Shown here in pieces: positions 16,512-26,804 of a stretch of DNA of 64,000 nt (position 1 is its first letter; each line of letters starts with the position of its first letter). The notes under the pieces were generated by a model, which was not told the DNA's origin, searched no databases, and worked only from the letters and a program-made list of their open reading frames with translations. The stretch covers positions 3,596,001 to 3,660,000 of the forward strand of contig NZ_LT629740.1 in NCBI RefSeq assembly GCF_900105165.1, given 5' to 3'. The position numbers and the translations under genes are program-made. This stretch comes from Mucilaginibacter mallensis. Its GTDB lineage: Bacteria; Bacteroidota; Bacteroidia; Sphingobacteriales; Sphingobacteriaceae.

Positions 16512-18970
16512 TATTCCGATCTCAAACTTTTTACCGGGTTTGCCACCGCCGCTTTTACCGTTTGAAAACCTGATGTAAATACAGCCAGTATCAGCATGCC
16601 TGCGCCGCTTGCGGCAAATATCCACCAGCTGATGGAGGTTCTATCGGCAAAACTTTGCATCCATTTGTTCATAGCCCACCAGGTTGCAGGGGTTACAATT
16701 ATAAATGCCAGTAGTATAAGTAATATCATTTCTGTTGAGAGCAAGGTTACTATCTGCGCCACAGATGCGCCAAGTACTTTTCGGACGCCAATCTCCTTGG
16801 TACGCTGGTTGGTTGTATAAATAGCTAAGCCCAATAAACCCAGGCAGCTAATAAATATAGATAAGCCGGTTGCCCATGCTAACAAGGTTGAGGTATGCTG
16901 CTCGCTTTCATAAAACTTTTTAATGTTATCATCAAAAAACTGGTAATCAAAATCATCATCCGGGTACGATTCTTTCCAGTATATGCCCATTTGTGCAATT
17001 GCTTTTTTCCACTCTCCCCCACCCGCTGTTTCAGGTTTTAATGCGATGTGGAAAGTGCCATTGTTATAAATACCATTTCCCCTTACAATCACTATAGGCT
17101 TAATTGGTGTACGTAATGATTTCTGATAAAAATCGGCAACAACACCCACAATCTGCATTTTTGTGCTGGTACCGTTATAATCCAGAAAATTACCTACAGC
17201 CTGGGCGGGTGATTTGAACCCTAAAACTTTTGCATAGGTTTCATTGATCAAAAAGCCTTTGGTCGTATCCGATTGTTGCAGGTTACGGCCGGCAAGCAAT
17301 TTTATATGGTAAACTTTAAGATAATTCTCATCAGCAAATTTTTGCTGTACATCGGTTTTTATCTCGTGTTTGCCATTCTTATACGTTGCTTCGGTCGAAA
17401 TGGTAACACCCGCCGAGGGAGCAGCGCCGCCCACGCTCACCATCGCTACCTGCGGTATAGAATGCAGCTTGTTAAGGAATACCTGCTTTTGATTTGATCG
17501 CAGGGCCTTCCATGGCGTACTTATAATTATAATTGCGTCTTTTTTAAAGCCAAGATCCTTATGTAAGGCGTAGTAAATTTGCTTGCTGACCAATATAGTC
17601 GCCATTATGAAAAACTGCGCTATTATAAATTGGGTAACTGTTAATGATTTGCGCAGGTAGGCGCTCCGGGTTTTACTGCTATTTGAAGCGGCCTGATTTT
17701 TAAGGACTGTAACCGGTTTATAACCCGACAATAATATGGCAGGATAAAATCCCGACAAAATACTTACAACTACTGTTAATATCACCAAAAACACAACCAG
17801 CCCGGGTTTGAATAACAGATCGACTTTTATACCCGCCGGGATGAAATCAGCAAATAGCTTTAGTATTAATGGAGTAATTGCAACCGAAATTATAACTGCA
17901 ATTAAGGTGATAAAGAACGTTTCGCTTAAAAATTGAAATATAAGCTGCCTGCGGCTACTGCCCATTGTTTTACGGATGCCTATCTCCTTAGCCCTTTGCG
18001 TTGCCTGCGCTGTGGTTAAATTCACAAAATTTATACAGCCAAGCACCAAAAGAAAAGCTGCTATGGCAAGTAAACCATACAATGTGGTTTTACTTGCAGT
18101 ACGCCCACCATCAAAGTTGCCATAGGCTTCATTAAAATGCAGATCGCTTAATGGCTGCAAGCTAAAATTCTGGGTATAATCTTTAGATGGTTTTGAGTTC
18201 TTTTTAAGCAGATCGTTCAACTGCTTTTCTACATGTGGTGCATTGCTTTGGGCCGATAACTTTATAAATAGCTGCGATGAAGAGTTGGTATTAGTCCATT
18301 GGGTTAGCTGAAGCTGATCTTTCAGATCTTTATTAGCCGCATTTGTACTGTAGGAGATAAAATCATGAAAGGCAAAATCGGTATTATCGCTTATGGTTTG
18401 TACAATACCTGTAACCGCGGTTTTTAACGTATCGTAGGTAATTACCTTACCCATTATTTGATCATACGAAAGCGTTGGGAAGTATTTTTTTGCCTGATTG
18501 GAAGTTAATACCACCTGATTAGGCGCGCTTAATGCAGTTGCAGCCGAACCGGCCAGCCATTTATAATTAACTATTTTAAAATACTGAGCGTCGGCAAGTA
18601 CAACGTTATCCTGATTCTTAAACCTTACCGGTACATTTTTAATACCGGGAACAAAAACATTGGGCTGATATAAAGAATAAAAAGCAGCCGTTACTTCAAC
18701 GCCGGTAACCTGGCTTTTTACGGCTTCCGGCAACGGACCGCAAACACCACTGTTGTTACCTGCCTCGCCCGAATAAGAGTAGTTGGTTACCACGCGATAA
18801 ATGCGATTGTTATCGGGCTGAAACTTATCAAACGTAAAGTCAAAATGAACGATGAGGTAAATTACCAGCGCAGCGCTGATACCTATGGATAGGCCTATAA
18901 CATTTATCAGCGTAAACAGCTTATGCCGCCAAAAACCACGGAATGCAATTTTAAAATAGTTCTTTATCAT
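16511..18970 (-). CDS. FtsX/MacB-type ABC permease P2
   Basis: 819 residues. Helix 1 is LFTLINVIGLSIGISAALVI. The first periplasmic core carries the unusual insertion SGEAGNNSGVCGPLPEAV after NRIYRV. Coupling motifs are RAKEIGIRKTMGSSRRQ (mid-protein) and RTKEIGVRKVLGAS (about residue 723). The second periplasmic domain (KDLGFKKDAIIII... to FYESEQ) differs strongly from its neighbours, while the last 90 residues match them (MNKWMQSFADRTSISWW, ANPVKSLRSE). It lies in the P5-P1 unit, 126 bp before P1. It probably pairs with one of the two shared ATPases. Confidence 0.92.
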   Translation of the reverse strand: MIKNYFKIAFRGFWRHKLFTLINVIGLSIGISAALVIYLIVHFDFTFDKFQPDNNRIYRVVTNYSYSGEAGNNSGVCGPLPEAVKSQVTGVEVTAAFYSLYQPNVFVPGIKNVPVRFKNQDNVVLADAQYFKIVNYKWLAGSAATALSAPNQVVLTSNQAKKYFPTLSYDQIMGKVITYDTLKTAVTGIVQTISDNTDFAFHDFISYSTNAANKDLKDQLQLTQWTNTNSSSQLFIKLSAQSNAPHVEKQLNDLLKKNSKPSKDYTQNFSLQPLSDLHFNEAYGNFDGGRTASKTTLYGLLAIAAFLLVLGCINFVNLTTAQATQRAKEIGIRKTMGSSRRQLIFQFLSETFFITLIAVIISVAITPLILKLFADFIPAGIKVDLLFKPGLVVFLVILTVVVSILSGFYPAILLSGYKPVTVLKNQAASNSSKTRSAYLRKSLTVTQFIIAQFFIMATILVSKQIYYALHKDLGFKKDAIIIISTPWKALRSNQKQVFLNKLHSIPQVAMVSVGGAAPSAGVTISTEATYKNGKHEIKTDVQQKFADENYLKVYHIKLLAGRNLQQSDTTKGFLINETYAKVLGFKSPAQAVGNFLDYNGTSTKMQIVGVVADFYQKSLRTPIKPIVIVRGNGIYNNGTFHIALKPETAGGGEWKKAIAQMGIYWKESYPDDDFDYQFFDDNIKKFYESEQHTSTLLAWATGLSIFISCLGLLGLAIYTTNQRTKEIGVRKVLGASVAQIVTLLSTEMILLILLAFIIVTPATWWAMNKWMQSFADRTSISWWIFAASGAGMLILAVFTSGFQTVKAAVANPVKSLRSE

Positions 18971-18977
18971 TTCTTTT

Positions 18978-19071
18978 AGTCATTAGTCATTTTACTTCGT
19001 GTCATTGGTCATTGGGTCATTAGCTTCGTTGTCATTCTTTCACTAATGACAAATGACTCAATGACCAATGA
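18978..19071. repeat. Spacer repeat S3, GTCAT dialect
   Basis: Left arm 18978-19035 (GTCATTAGTCATT, GTCATTGGTCATTGGGTCAT), right arm 19042-19071 (TAATGACAAATGACTC, AATGACCAATGAC). Both arms use the same dialect and can pair over most of their length. Confidence 0.75.
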
Positions 19072-21492
19072 CTATTCGCTACGCAAGCTTTTTACCGGAT
19101 TAGCCAATGCTGCTTTTACAGATTGAAAGCTTACCGTTGCAAATGCTATCAATAAGGCTAATATCCCCGTTAGGGCAAATACCCACCATTGTATGCTTAT
19201 ACGATAGGCAAAATCCTGCAGCCACTTATTCATAGCATACCATGCTATTGGCGATGCAATAACAACTGAGATCATAACTAAAGCCAAATAATCTTTAGAT
19301 ATTAAGGTAATTATATTGCTTACGCTAGCCCCCAGTACTTTACGGATGCCAATCTCTTTTACACGCTGCTCAGCTGTGAAGCTTACCAGACCGAATAAGC
19401 CAAGGCAGGCTAAAAATATAATAAGCAGGCTAAAGCAGGTAAATAATCGCTGCAATTTAAATTCTGCCTTGTACTGATTATCAATCTGATCACCCGACCA
19501 ATTATAATCGAAAGTTTTTTCAGGATAAAAGGATTTATAAGCGGCGCTTATACCGGTTAATGCGGTTTTTTCATAACCTGGTTTTATACGCACCAGCATA
19601 TTGCCATATTTAGAATCACTAATCGCTTGTATAAAAGTAGGTTTTAGCTTATTGTGTAATGATTCACTGTTAAAGTCTTCAATTATGCCTACCGGTACTC
19701 CGTCAATATCGGCAACAGTTTTATTAACCTTCATACCTAGCAGACTGGCGGTATAATTTGTTGCCAGTAATGGCCAGGCTAATCTTTCAGCCTTTGTGGC
19801 GGCGCTGGTACCACTCATTGCCGAATCGCTGTTCATGGCATCTGTAGCAAGGGCTGGGTTAAGCATACGGCCCTGTTTTAGCTTAAAGCCCAATGTAGCG
19901 GGCAGATCAGCATCGCCTTCAATAAAGAACACCTCAATCTTGCCTTTTTGCCCGGGAACAGAAACCTCTCTTGACATACTACCCGAACCCTCTGTAGGGG
20001 CCCAGTTTGCAATACTCACATTTTGAACACCCGGTATTTTTTTAACAGCCTGTTTAAATGCTGCTCCACTTTCAGCCCAATCGGTAAAGGAAATATTCAG
20101 CAAGTTATTTTTATCAAATCCCAGGTCCTTATTATTCATATATCCTAACTGATTATGAACAATGATAGTAGCCATTATAATGGTTACCGATATTACAAAC
20201 TGGCCGATAACCAAACCTTTTTTAAGCACATTTAGCTGAACATCAGATGCAAGTTTATTCCTTAATATTACAATAGGCTTAGGGCGCGACAGGTACCATG
20301 CCGGGTACAGGCCGGTGAGGAAACTAACCCCAAAAACACAGCCTATAGCAATTATTAAAAACGATCCGTTATACAGGTTTAATACCAGCTGATGATCAAG
20401 AAAAGTTTCAACCGGTTTAATAAACAGCGGATATAACAGAATGGCAAGGGCAAAGGAAAGTATAAAAAATATAAGCGACTCCGATAAAAAGCGTATGATA
20501 AGCTGAAACTTTTCGGCGCCTAATACCTTGCGGATACCTGTCTCCTTTGAGCGGTTAAAAACCCTTGAAATGGTTAAATTAATGAAGTTAATACAGGCAA
20601 TTACAAGTAGTAGGGCTGCCACACCAGCAAATATGTAAACATTTTTTATGCTACCATGCACTGCCTGCACGCCATTAAAATCCGACCGTAAGTAAACATC
20701 TTTAATTGGCTGAAAATGGAAAGAATAGTTTGCGTCTTTAGCTCCCGGCTGCTTAGCATACCATTGGTTAACCTTAGCTGTAAAAGTAGTGGCGGATGTA
20801 CCCGGCTTTAACAAAATATATTGCGGGTAAAAGCTATAGCCCTCACCTTTTTGAGGCAGGTGGTTATCACTTGCCCTATATTCAACAATACTTATAAAAT
20901 CTGCCCGTAGATGACTGTTTTGAGGAATATGGTCAATAACACCGGTAATTAAACAAGGCTGCGGCTTACCAAACTCGGGTTGGGTGTATATTAATTTACC
21001 AATGGGATTTTGCCCGGCAAAATATTGCTGCTGAATTTTTTTGGTGATGACGAGATTAACATAACCTTTAACATATTTCTGAGGATTTCCCTTTATGATA
21101 TTAAAATCAAGTACATTCCAAACGGAAGATTCCGCGATCAATTGCTGAAATGCTACACCCTGTTTAAGATTACCCAATTGCAGCCGCTCTTTACTAACCG
21201 ACATGCGGCAATAATCAGCAACCTCAGGAAAATTTGTTTTAAGCACCGGCCCCAGGCCCGCAAAACTCACCGGCATGGGCTGCTCGCTATTAACATTATT
21301 GCTGATTGAGATTACACGGTAAATGTCATTCGCTTTTTTCCATTGATGATCATATGATAATTCATCAAACACAACCGTAGCCACAATAAGGCATGCGGTT
21401 AAACCAATGCTTAAGCCAACAATGTTTATAAACGAGTAAGCTTTATGCTTCCACAAGCTTCGCCAGGCAATTTTAAAATAGTTCTTTATCAT
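19072..21492 (-). CDS. FtsX/MacB-type ABC permease P3
   Basis: 806 residues. Counted layout: helix 1 at 21-43; periplasmic core 45-280; helix 2 at 284-306; coupling motif RSKETGIRKVLGAEKFQ at 314; helices 3 and 4 at about 335-360 and 376-400; helix 5 at 427-447; second periplasmic domain to about 680; motif RVKEIGIRKVLGAS at about 710; two last helices and ANPVKSLRSE. The second periplasmic domain contains a Ser/Ala/Met-rich insertion (ALATDAMNSDSAMSGTSA, about residue 555) not seen in the other copies. The C-terminal WLQDFAYRISIQWWVFALTG is almost the same as in P4-P9. Confidence 0.93.
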   Translation of the reverse strand: MIKNYFKIAWRSLWKHKAYSFINIVGLSIGLTACLIVATVVFDELSYDHQWKKANDIYRVISISNNVNSEQPMPVSFAGLGPVLKTNFPEVADYCRMSVSKERLQLGNLKQGVAFQQLIAESSVWNVLDFNIIKGNPQKYVKGYVNLVITKKIQQQYFAGQNPIGKLIYTQPEFGKPQPCLITGVIDHIPQNSHLRADFISIVEYRASDNHLPQKGEGYSFYPQYILLKPGTSATTFTAKVNQWYAKQPGAKDANYSFHFQPIKDVYLRSDFNGVQAVHGSIKNVYIFAGVAALLLVIACINFINLTISRVFNRSKETGIRKVLGAEKFQLIIRFLSESLIFFILSFALAILLYPLFIKPVETFLDHQLVLNLYNGSFLIIAIGCVFGVSFLTGLYPAWYLSRPKPIVILRNKLASDVQLNVLKKGLVIGQFVISVTIIMATIIVHNQLGYMNNKDLGFDKNNLLNISFTDWAESGAAFKQAVKKIPGVQNVSIANWAPTEGSGSMSREVSVPGQKGKIEVFFIEGDADLPATLGFKLKQGRMLNPALATDAMNSDSAMSGTSAATKAERLAWPLLATNYTASLLGMKVNKTVADIDGVPVGIIEDFNSESLHNKLKPTFIQAISDSKYGNMLVRIKPGYEKTALTGISAAYKSFYPEKTFDYNWSGDQIDNQYKAEFKLQRLFTCFSLLIIFLACLGLFGLVSFTAEQRVKEIGIRKVLGASVSNIITLISKDYLALVMISVVIASPIAWYAMNKWLQDFAYRISIQWWVFALTGILALLIAFATVSFQSVKAALANPVKSLRSE

Positions 21493-21502
21493 TCTTATTT
21501 AG

Positions 21503-21603
21503 TTCAATGGTTCATTAGTTCATTGGTCTTGTCCTTCGTTCTCATCCGTCATTGGTTACCGGTTACATTACTAATAAACTAATGAACCAGTGAACAAATG
21601 AAT
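21503..21603. repeat. Spacer repeat S4, TTCA dialect
   Basis: Left arm TTCAATGGTTCATTAG/TTCATTGG (21503-21527), right arm ACTAATAAACTAATGAACC/AGTGAACAAATGAA (21569-21602). The dialect differs from S3 on the other side of P3. Confidence 0.75.
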
Positions 21604-21604
21604 A

Positions 21605-24004
21605 TCATTCCGACCGCAAACTTTTAACCGGATTGGCAACCGCCGCTTTAACCGACTGGAAGCTTACTGTAAAAAACGCGATCATAATTGCGGCACCACC
21701 GGCCAGTACAAACACCCACCATTGTATATTTATGCGGTAGGCAAAATCCTGCAGCCATTTATTCATGGCCCACCAGGCTAGTGGCCAGGCTATCAAATTG
21801 GCTATCAGCACCAGCCTTATAAAATTGCTGGCCAATAGCATTACTATATTTTGTACCGATGCGCCCAGTACTTTCCTTACCCCTATTTCTTTCACCCGTT
21901 TTTCGGCTGAGTATGATGCCAGCCCGAACAGGCCCAGGCAGGAGATCAGTATAGTTAAACCTGCCAGTATCCCTACTATCTGGCTTACCTGGTTATCGGC
22001 TTTGTAGACCTCATTAAAATGATCATCCAGAAACTGATACTCAAAAGGATAATCAGGATATAAGCTATCCCACTTAGATTTGATGAAGGCTATTGCTGCT
22101 TTTGTGTTGCCACCATTTATTTTAACCGATACATCCCTGAAACCCCATTGATTTTGACTCACCATAAACATGGGTTCAACCTTATAATGCAGGGAGTTAA
22201 AATTGAAATTTTTGGCGATGCCGGTAATAGTGCCCAATGAATCAAACCCAAACTGATCACCAAGTAACGATGACATTGGTGCTTTGGGATGATCTTTCAA
22301 TAACTCCTTAGCCAGCGCCTCGTTAATGATGTATTGCCTGCCATTCTGGGTTTTATCGGTAGAGAAATTCTTGCCTGCTGCCAGTTTTATCTTATACAGA
22401 TCGAGGTAATTATTATCAACCACCAGCAATGTTGTACCAAACTGCTGCTTAGGGCCATTTGCCGGTTTAAAATCAACGCCTGTTTGATCAAGGTGACTGC
22501 CCAAAACATCCTGCGAGGCAGTTACACCCGAGATAAGCGTATTGCCTGATAGCTCATCCTTAAGCAAACTATATTTTTTTGAGGTAACCCCATCCAATGG
22601 AATATTAACGATCTGATCCCGGTTATAACCGGGGTCCTGATTTTGCATGAACTTTAATTGCTTCAGCACAAAAATGGTAGCTATCATCAAAAAGATAGCG
22701 CTGGCAAATTGGGTAACAACCAAAACATTCCTTAGTGAGCTCTTATTTTTCCCAACCTGTATAGAGCCTTTTAAAACCTTTACCGCCTGGAATGAAGATA
22801 AGTAAATAGCCGGGTAAATACCTGATATAAGCCCGATAAACACTGTACCTGCGAATATGGTAGCAATAAACCCTAAGCTGCTAAATATAGGTAGCGTAAT
22901 GCTTCTTTCACTCAGGTTATTGATGTAGGGCAACGCCAGCTCAACCAATATCAGCGCGAGTATTAATGCTATTAATGAGATGAGTATGGTTTCACCCAAA
23001 AACTGTATAGCCAACTGAAAGCGGTGCGCCCCGATTGATTTACGAATACCTACTTCTTTAGCCCTTTCTGCCGAACGCGCGGTTGACAGGTTAATGAAAT
23101 TAACACAAGCTATTACCAATACAATCAGCGCGATTATGGCAAAAAGCCGGGTAGATTTTTTATCAAACTTTTGATAATTGATGTAATCAAGTCCTATATC
23201 GGCTGAGTTGGCATGCACATCCTTAAGCGGCAGAACAAATAATTGATAGTATTTCCAACTGTCGCCCTGCAGATGCCTTTTAAGATAGGCAGGGAATTTT
23301 TTTTCAAGCGCAGCTACATTTGTACCGGGTGCAAGTTCCAGATAAGTATTTAGCCAGTTGCCGCCCCAGTTATTGAACATCCAGGGTTTATAAATGGTAC
23401 TGAATGAAAACAAACCATCAAATTGCAATTGTGAATTTTTAGGCACATTGGCTAGTACCCCGGTTACGGTAAAAGTAGTGGTATCATCGCCATAATGGTT
23501 TATTACCTTGCCTATCGGATCAGCATCACCAAATAATTTTTGCGCTGTTTCCTCAGTGATCATGGCGGTGTGAGGTTTTAACAGACCTGTAACCTTATCA
23601 CCACGAAGAACCTTAAAATCGAATATTTTCAGGAACGTAGAGTCAACAAAGAAAACCTGCGGCAGAAATACCCTTTTGTTATCATAGGTCATCTGGTATT
23701 TCTGATGCCAGTTTACCCGTGTAAAGCTTTTAATTTCCGGAAACTCCTGCTTCAGGCTCGGCCCCATCGGGAACATGGATAAGGCTACTTTTTGGGTAGC
23801 ATTTTGTTGTCCGATGGTTTGCACTTCATTTAAGCGATAAATGTTTTTTGTATGGAAGTTATCGAAGCTCTTTTCATACGAAACAAACATCATAACAACC
23901 ATAAATGCAGCCATACCTACGGCAAGGCCAACAATGTTTATTGTTGAAAAAACCTTGTTTTTCCAGATGTTTCGCCAGGCAATCTTAAAATAATTCTTTA
24001 TCAT
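21605..24004 (-). CDS. FtsX/MacB-type ABC permease P4
   Basis: 799 residues. Helix 1 (VFSTINIVGLAVGMAAFMVVMMF) is followed by SYEKSFDNFH, which replaces the more usual ELSYD turn. Coupling motifs are RAKEVGIRKSIGAHRFQ and RVKEIGVRKVLGAS (about 703). The first periplasmic core shows the common tract TAQKLFGDADPIGKVI. The second has an acidic/basic surface loop (GSHLDQTGVDFKPANGPKQQ) that is unlike its neighbours. Third gene of the P5-P1 unit, between spacers S4 and S5. Confidence 0.92.
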   Translation of the reverse strand: MIKNYFKIAWRNIWKNKVFSTINIVGLAVGMAAFMVVMMFVSYEKSFDNFHTKNIYRLNEVQTIGQQNATQKVALSMFPMGPSLKQEFPEIKSFTRVNWHQKYQMTYDNKRVFLPQVFFVDSTFLKIFDFKVLRGDKVTGLLKPHTAMITEETAQKLFGDADPIGKVINHYGDDTTTFTVTGVLANVPKNSQLQFDGLFSFSTIYKPWMFNNWGGNWLNTYLELAPGTNVAALEKKFPAYLKRHLQGDSWKYYQLFVLPLKDVHANSADIGLDYINYQKFDKKSTRLFAIIALIVLVIACVNFINLSTARSAERAKEVGIRKSIGAHRFQLAIQFLGETILISLIALILALILVELALPYINNLSERSITLPIFSSLGFIATIFAGTVFIGLISGIYPAIYLSSFQAVKVLKGSIQVGKNKSSLRNVLVVTQFASAIFLMIATIFVLKQLKFMQNQDPGYNRDQIVNIPLDGVTSKKYSLLKDELSGNTLISGVTASQDVLGSHLDQTGVDFKPANGPKQQFGTTLLVVDNNYLDLYKIKLAAGKNFSTDKTQNGRQYIINEALAKELLKDHPKAPMSSLLGDQFGFDSLGTITGIAKNFNFNSLHYKVEPMFMVSQNQWGFRDVSVKINGGNTKAAIAFIKSKWDSLYPDYPFEYQFLDDHFNEVYKADNQVSQIVGILAGLTILISCLGLFGLASYSAEKRVKEIGVRKVLGASVQNIVMLLASNFIRLVLIANLIAWPLAWWAMNKWLQDFAYRINIQWWVFVLAGGAAIMIAFFTVSFQSVKAAVANPVKSLRSE

Positions 24005-24008
24005 TTCT

Positions 24009-24146
24009 TTTGGTCATTAGTCATTTCACTTCGTTGTGACTGGTCATTTGCTTCGCGTCATTGGTCATTGGGTCATTCGCTGCGCTGTCATTGAGTCATT
24101 TTACTCATATGCAAACTAATGACTCAATGACCAATGACTCCATGAC
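24009..24146. repeat. Spacer repeat S5, GTCAT dialect
   Basis: One of the longest left arms (24009-24100), with TTGCTTCGCGTCATT and CGCTGCGCTGTCATT units interspersed. Right arm 24116-24146 (TAATGACTCAATGACC, AATGACTCCATGAC). Confidence 0.75.
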
Positions 24147-24150
24147 TAAA

Positions 24151-26565
24151 TTATTCGGACCGCAAGCTCTTAACCGGGTTTGCAATTGCTGCTTTAACTG
24201 ATTGAAAGCTTATGGTTATAAAGGCTATAATAATGGCTATTACTCCGGCCATTACAAACACCCACCACTCTATTTGTATGCGATAGGCAAAATCCTGCAA
24301 CCATTTGTTCATGGCATACCACGCTATTGGCGAGGCTATGCATACAGCTATTAATACCAGTTTTAAAAAGTCCTGCGCTACTAAATAAACAATGCTGTTT
24401 ACGCTTGCGCCCAATACCTTACGGATGCCGATCTCTTTGGTGCGTTGGGTTATTATCAATATCACTATGGCAAACAAGCCCATGCACGATATCGCGATAG
24501 CTATAACTGCGCCTGTTATGAAGATTTTAGATAACCTGGTTTCCTTTTTATATTGGCGGTCGACGTTTTCATCAAGGAACGATGATTCAGCTTGCGAACG
24601 TGGGTTTACATCTTTCCATACCTTATTGATAATTGCCATGCTTGCAGGCAGGTTAGCAGGTTTTACCTTTACCAGTATATAATTTACAGGCCACGTTGGG
24701 CGTATAACCATAGTAAGCGGAGCTATCTGCTGATGAAGGGATTTAAAATTAAAATCCTTAACAACACCCGCAACCTGTAATTTGGCACCATCGGTAGGGA
24801 ATATTGCACCAACCGGGTTCGTTTCGCCCAACTGTTCAGCCATTTTTTGGTTGATGAGCACAACCGTAGTATCGGCACCGTATGTTCGGGAAAAATCACG
24901 ACCGTTCACCACTTGCAGGCCCAGCGTTTTTACATAATCGTAATCAACCCTAAGCCAATTGGTTTTAACATTCTTACCCTTGTAACTAAACGTCATGATC
25001 GAGGTTGATGCGCTGTTATCCAGCCCTGTACCTAAATTCATATCAGTACCGGTTACACTTACCACATCAGGGTAAGCTGCCAACTTTGATCGCATCAATT
25101 GCAGCGCTCTTTCAGGTTCAATATTGCTGCCTATCGGGATGCTGACCACCTGGCTTTTATCATAGCCCAACGGTTTATTACGCATAAAATTGAGCTGCTG
25201 CCAGGTAATAACCGTGCAAATTATCAGCAACGCTGATAATGCGAACTGAACAACCATTAAGCTATTCCGCAAGCCATTGGCCTTGCCTGCAACAACTTTA
25301 CCCTTTACTGCCTGCGATGTATTTTGTATAGCCATCAGCCATGCGGGGTAGCCGCCGGCTATCAGGCTTATTAAAACAAAACCACCCAAAAAGTATAAAA
25401 TAACTAATGGAGAGCTTAGCACATTCAATGATAATTGCTGATTAAACAACAGTTTGTATTGCGGCATAAGCGAATAAGCCGCTACTGCCCCCAGTATTAA
25501 CGATACACCGCAAATCACCAATGATTCGCTGCAAAACTGGGTGATAAGTTGTTGTTTTGTAGCACCAATTACCTTACGCACGCCTATTTCCTTAGCCCGT
25601 GTAAATGCCCGGCCTAATGACAGGTTGATGAAATTGGTACAGGCTATAAATAAAATAAATATGCTTATTAATAAAACCAGGTACGGGTAAAACTTGCTAA
25701 CCGCCCTGCTTTGTGATGCTATAGGACTAAAATGGACATCGGCCATTGGTATTAGGCGCAGGCGTAAAACTTCGCCTTCCTTGTCAGACTGGGCACCGTC
25801 ATGCCTTAATTGTTTTATACTTGCAGCATAGTATTTATGTACAAAGCTTTTTAGTTTTTGCTCAAATCCGGCTTGTTTTTCATTTGCAGGTAACTGTACA
25901 AAAACATTGTGGAACCTGTCTTCCCACAGGGTTTTAGCTACTTCATAATCAGGATGCTGCTCAAACCTGCACAATAAGTTAAAATCCAAACTTGAATTTT
26001 GCGGCGGATCAGCAGCCACTGCAGATATATTAAGGCTTTTCCATTGATTATTAATCTTTAACTCAATAAGCTTACCTACCGGATTTACATCCCCGAAAAT
26101 ACTTTTAGCCGTTTTTTCAGTTATTACTACATCATTTTTATCACTAAGCGGATTCTGATCATTTCCCTTTACAATTGGGAAAGTGAACATCTTAAAGAAA
26201 TCCTGATCAACGCACCTTACATCATAATTAAACTCCTTATTCCCGTACCGTAATACGCTGCCGCCAAAATCACCATAGCGCGATGCGTGTACAACATCAG
26301 GGAACTCAGCTTTTAATGCCGGTGTAATGGGCACAGGCATAGCCGCGTCGGCCTCTACATCATTGGCATGGTGTTCTTCCAAATATACCTCGTATATATT
26401 GCTCTTATTTATATGAAAATCATCATATGAGAGCTCATAAAAGGCAGTAAGCGCCAGCAACAATACCGCACCGAATGCCACAGCCATCCCCACTACATTA
26501 ATAAATGTGAAAGTTTTGTACTTCCACATGTTTCTTAGGGTGATCTTTATATAGTTTTTTATCAT
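24151..26565 (-). CDS. FtsX/MacB-type ABC permease P5, first gene of its unit
   Basis: 804 residues from the ATG at 26565; the frame stays open to 26592, but MIKNYIKITLRNMWKYK is the family start. Helix 1 is FTFINVVGMAVAFGAVLLLAL. The coupling motifs are RAKEIGVRKVIGATKQQ and RTKEIGIRKVLGAS (about 708). The end is AIANPVKSLRSE. A 239-bp gap upstream holds element B and a -24-like sequence, so P5 probably starts the P5-P4-P3-P2-P1 transcript. Confidence 0.92.
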   Translation of the reverse strand: MIKNYIKITLRNMWKYKTFTFINVVGMAVAFGAVLLLALTAFYELSYDDFHINKSNIYEVYLEEHHANDVEADAAMPVPITPALKAEFPDVVHASRYGDFGGSVLRYGNKEFNYDVRCVDQDFFKMFTFPIVKGNDQNPLSDKNDVVITEKTAKSIFGDVNPVGKLIELKINNQWKSLNISAVAADPPQNSSLDFNLLCRFEQHPDYEVAKTLWEDRFHNVFVQLPANEKQAGFEQKLKSFVHKYYAASIKQLRHDGAQSDKEGEVLRLRLIPMADVHFSPIASQSRAVSKFYPYLVLLISIFILFIACTNFINLSLGRAFTRAKEIGVRKVIGATKQQLITQFCSESLVICGVSLILGAVAAYSLMPQYKLLFNQQLSLNVLSSPLVILYFLGGFVLISLIAGGYPAWLMAIQNTSQAVKGKVVAGKANGLRNSLMVVQFALSALLIICTVITWQQLNFMRNKPLGYDKSQVVSIPIGSNIEPERALQLMRSKLAAYPDVVSVTGTDMNLGTGLDNSASTSIMTFSYKGKNVKTNWLRVDYDYVKTLGLQVVNGRDFSRTYGADTTVVLINQKMAEQLGETNPVGAIFPTDGAKLQVAGVVKDFNFKSLHQQIAPLTMVIRPTWPVNYILVKVKPANLPASMAIINKVWKDVNPRSQAESSFLDENVDRQYKKETRLSKIFITGAVIAIAISCMGLFAIVILIITQRTKEIGIRKVLGASVNSIVYLVAQDFLKLVLIAVCIASPIAWYAMNKWLQDFAYRIQIEWWVFVMAGVIAIIIAFITISFQSVKAAIANPVKSLRSE

Positions 26566-26599
26566 GATGCGGGTGGTTACAAGCAAATACAATTAAAAG

Positions 26600-26609
26600 C
26601 CATACCAAA
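26600..26609 (-). promoter_or_regulatory. -24-like element, promoter B
   Basis: Minus strand TTTGGTATGG with the GG at 26606-26605, 53 bp from element B and about 40 bp before the P5 ATG. The -12 position reads TTTTAA, a poor match to TTGC. Confidence 0.4.
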
Positions 26610-26658
26610 ATTTAAAGTATTTATAATCAATATTTTATATCAAAATAAAATAATCAAC

Positions 26659-26699
26659 CTGTTCGTAAGTGTAACACTATATGTACGGTTATGATACAG
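26659..26699 (-). promoter_or_regulatory. 41-bp upstream activating element B
   Basis: Minus strand CTGTATCATAACCGTACA, a 6-8 base spacer, then GTGTTACACTTACGAACAG. The first block is identical to element D over its first 18 bases. The second half-site GTGTTACAC is itself palindromic. Confidence 0.72.
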
Positions 26700-26710
26700 T
26701 CATGCTTCGC

Positions 26711-26800
26711 GTCATTGGTCATTGGGTCATTCGCTGCGCTGTCATTGGGTTATTTGTCTTGTAGTTAAACAAATGGCTCAATGACCAATGACACAATGAC
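26711..26800. repeat. Spacer repeat S6, GTCAT dialect
   Basis: Left arm 26711-26752 directly follows element B. Right arm 26770-26800 (AAATGGCTCAATGACC, AATGACACAATGACC) ends next to the P6 stop. Confidence 0.75.
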
Positions 26801-26804
26801 CAAA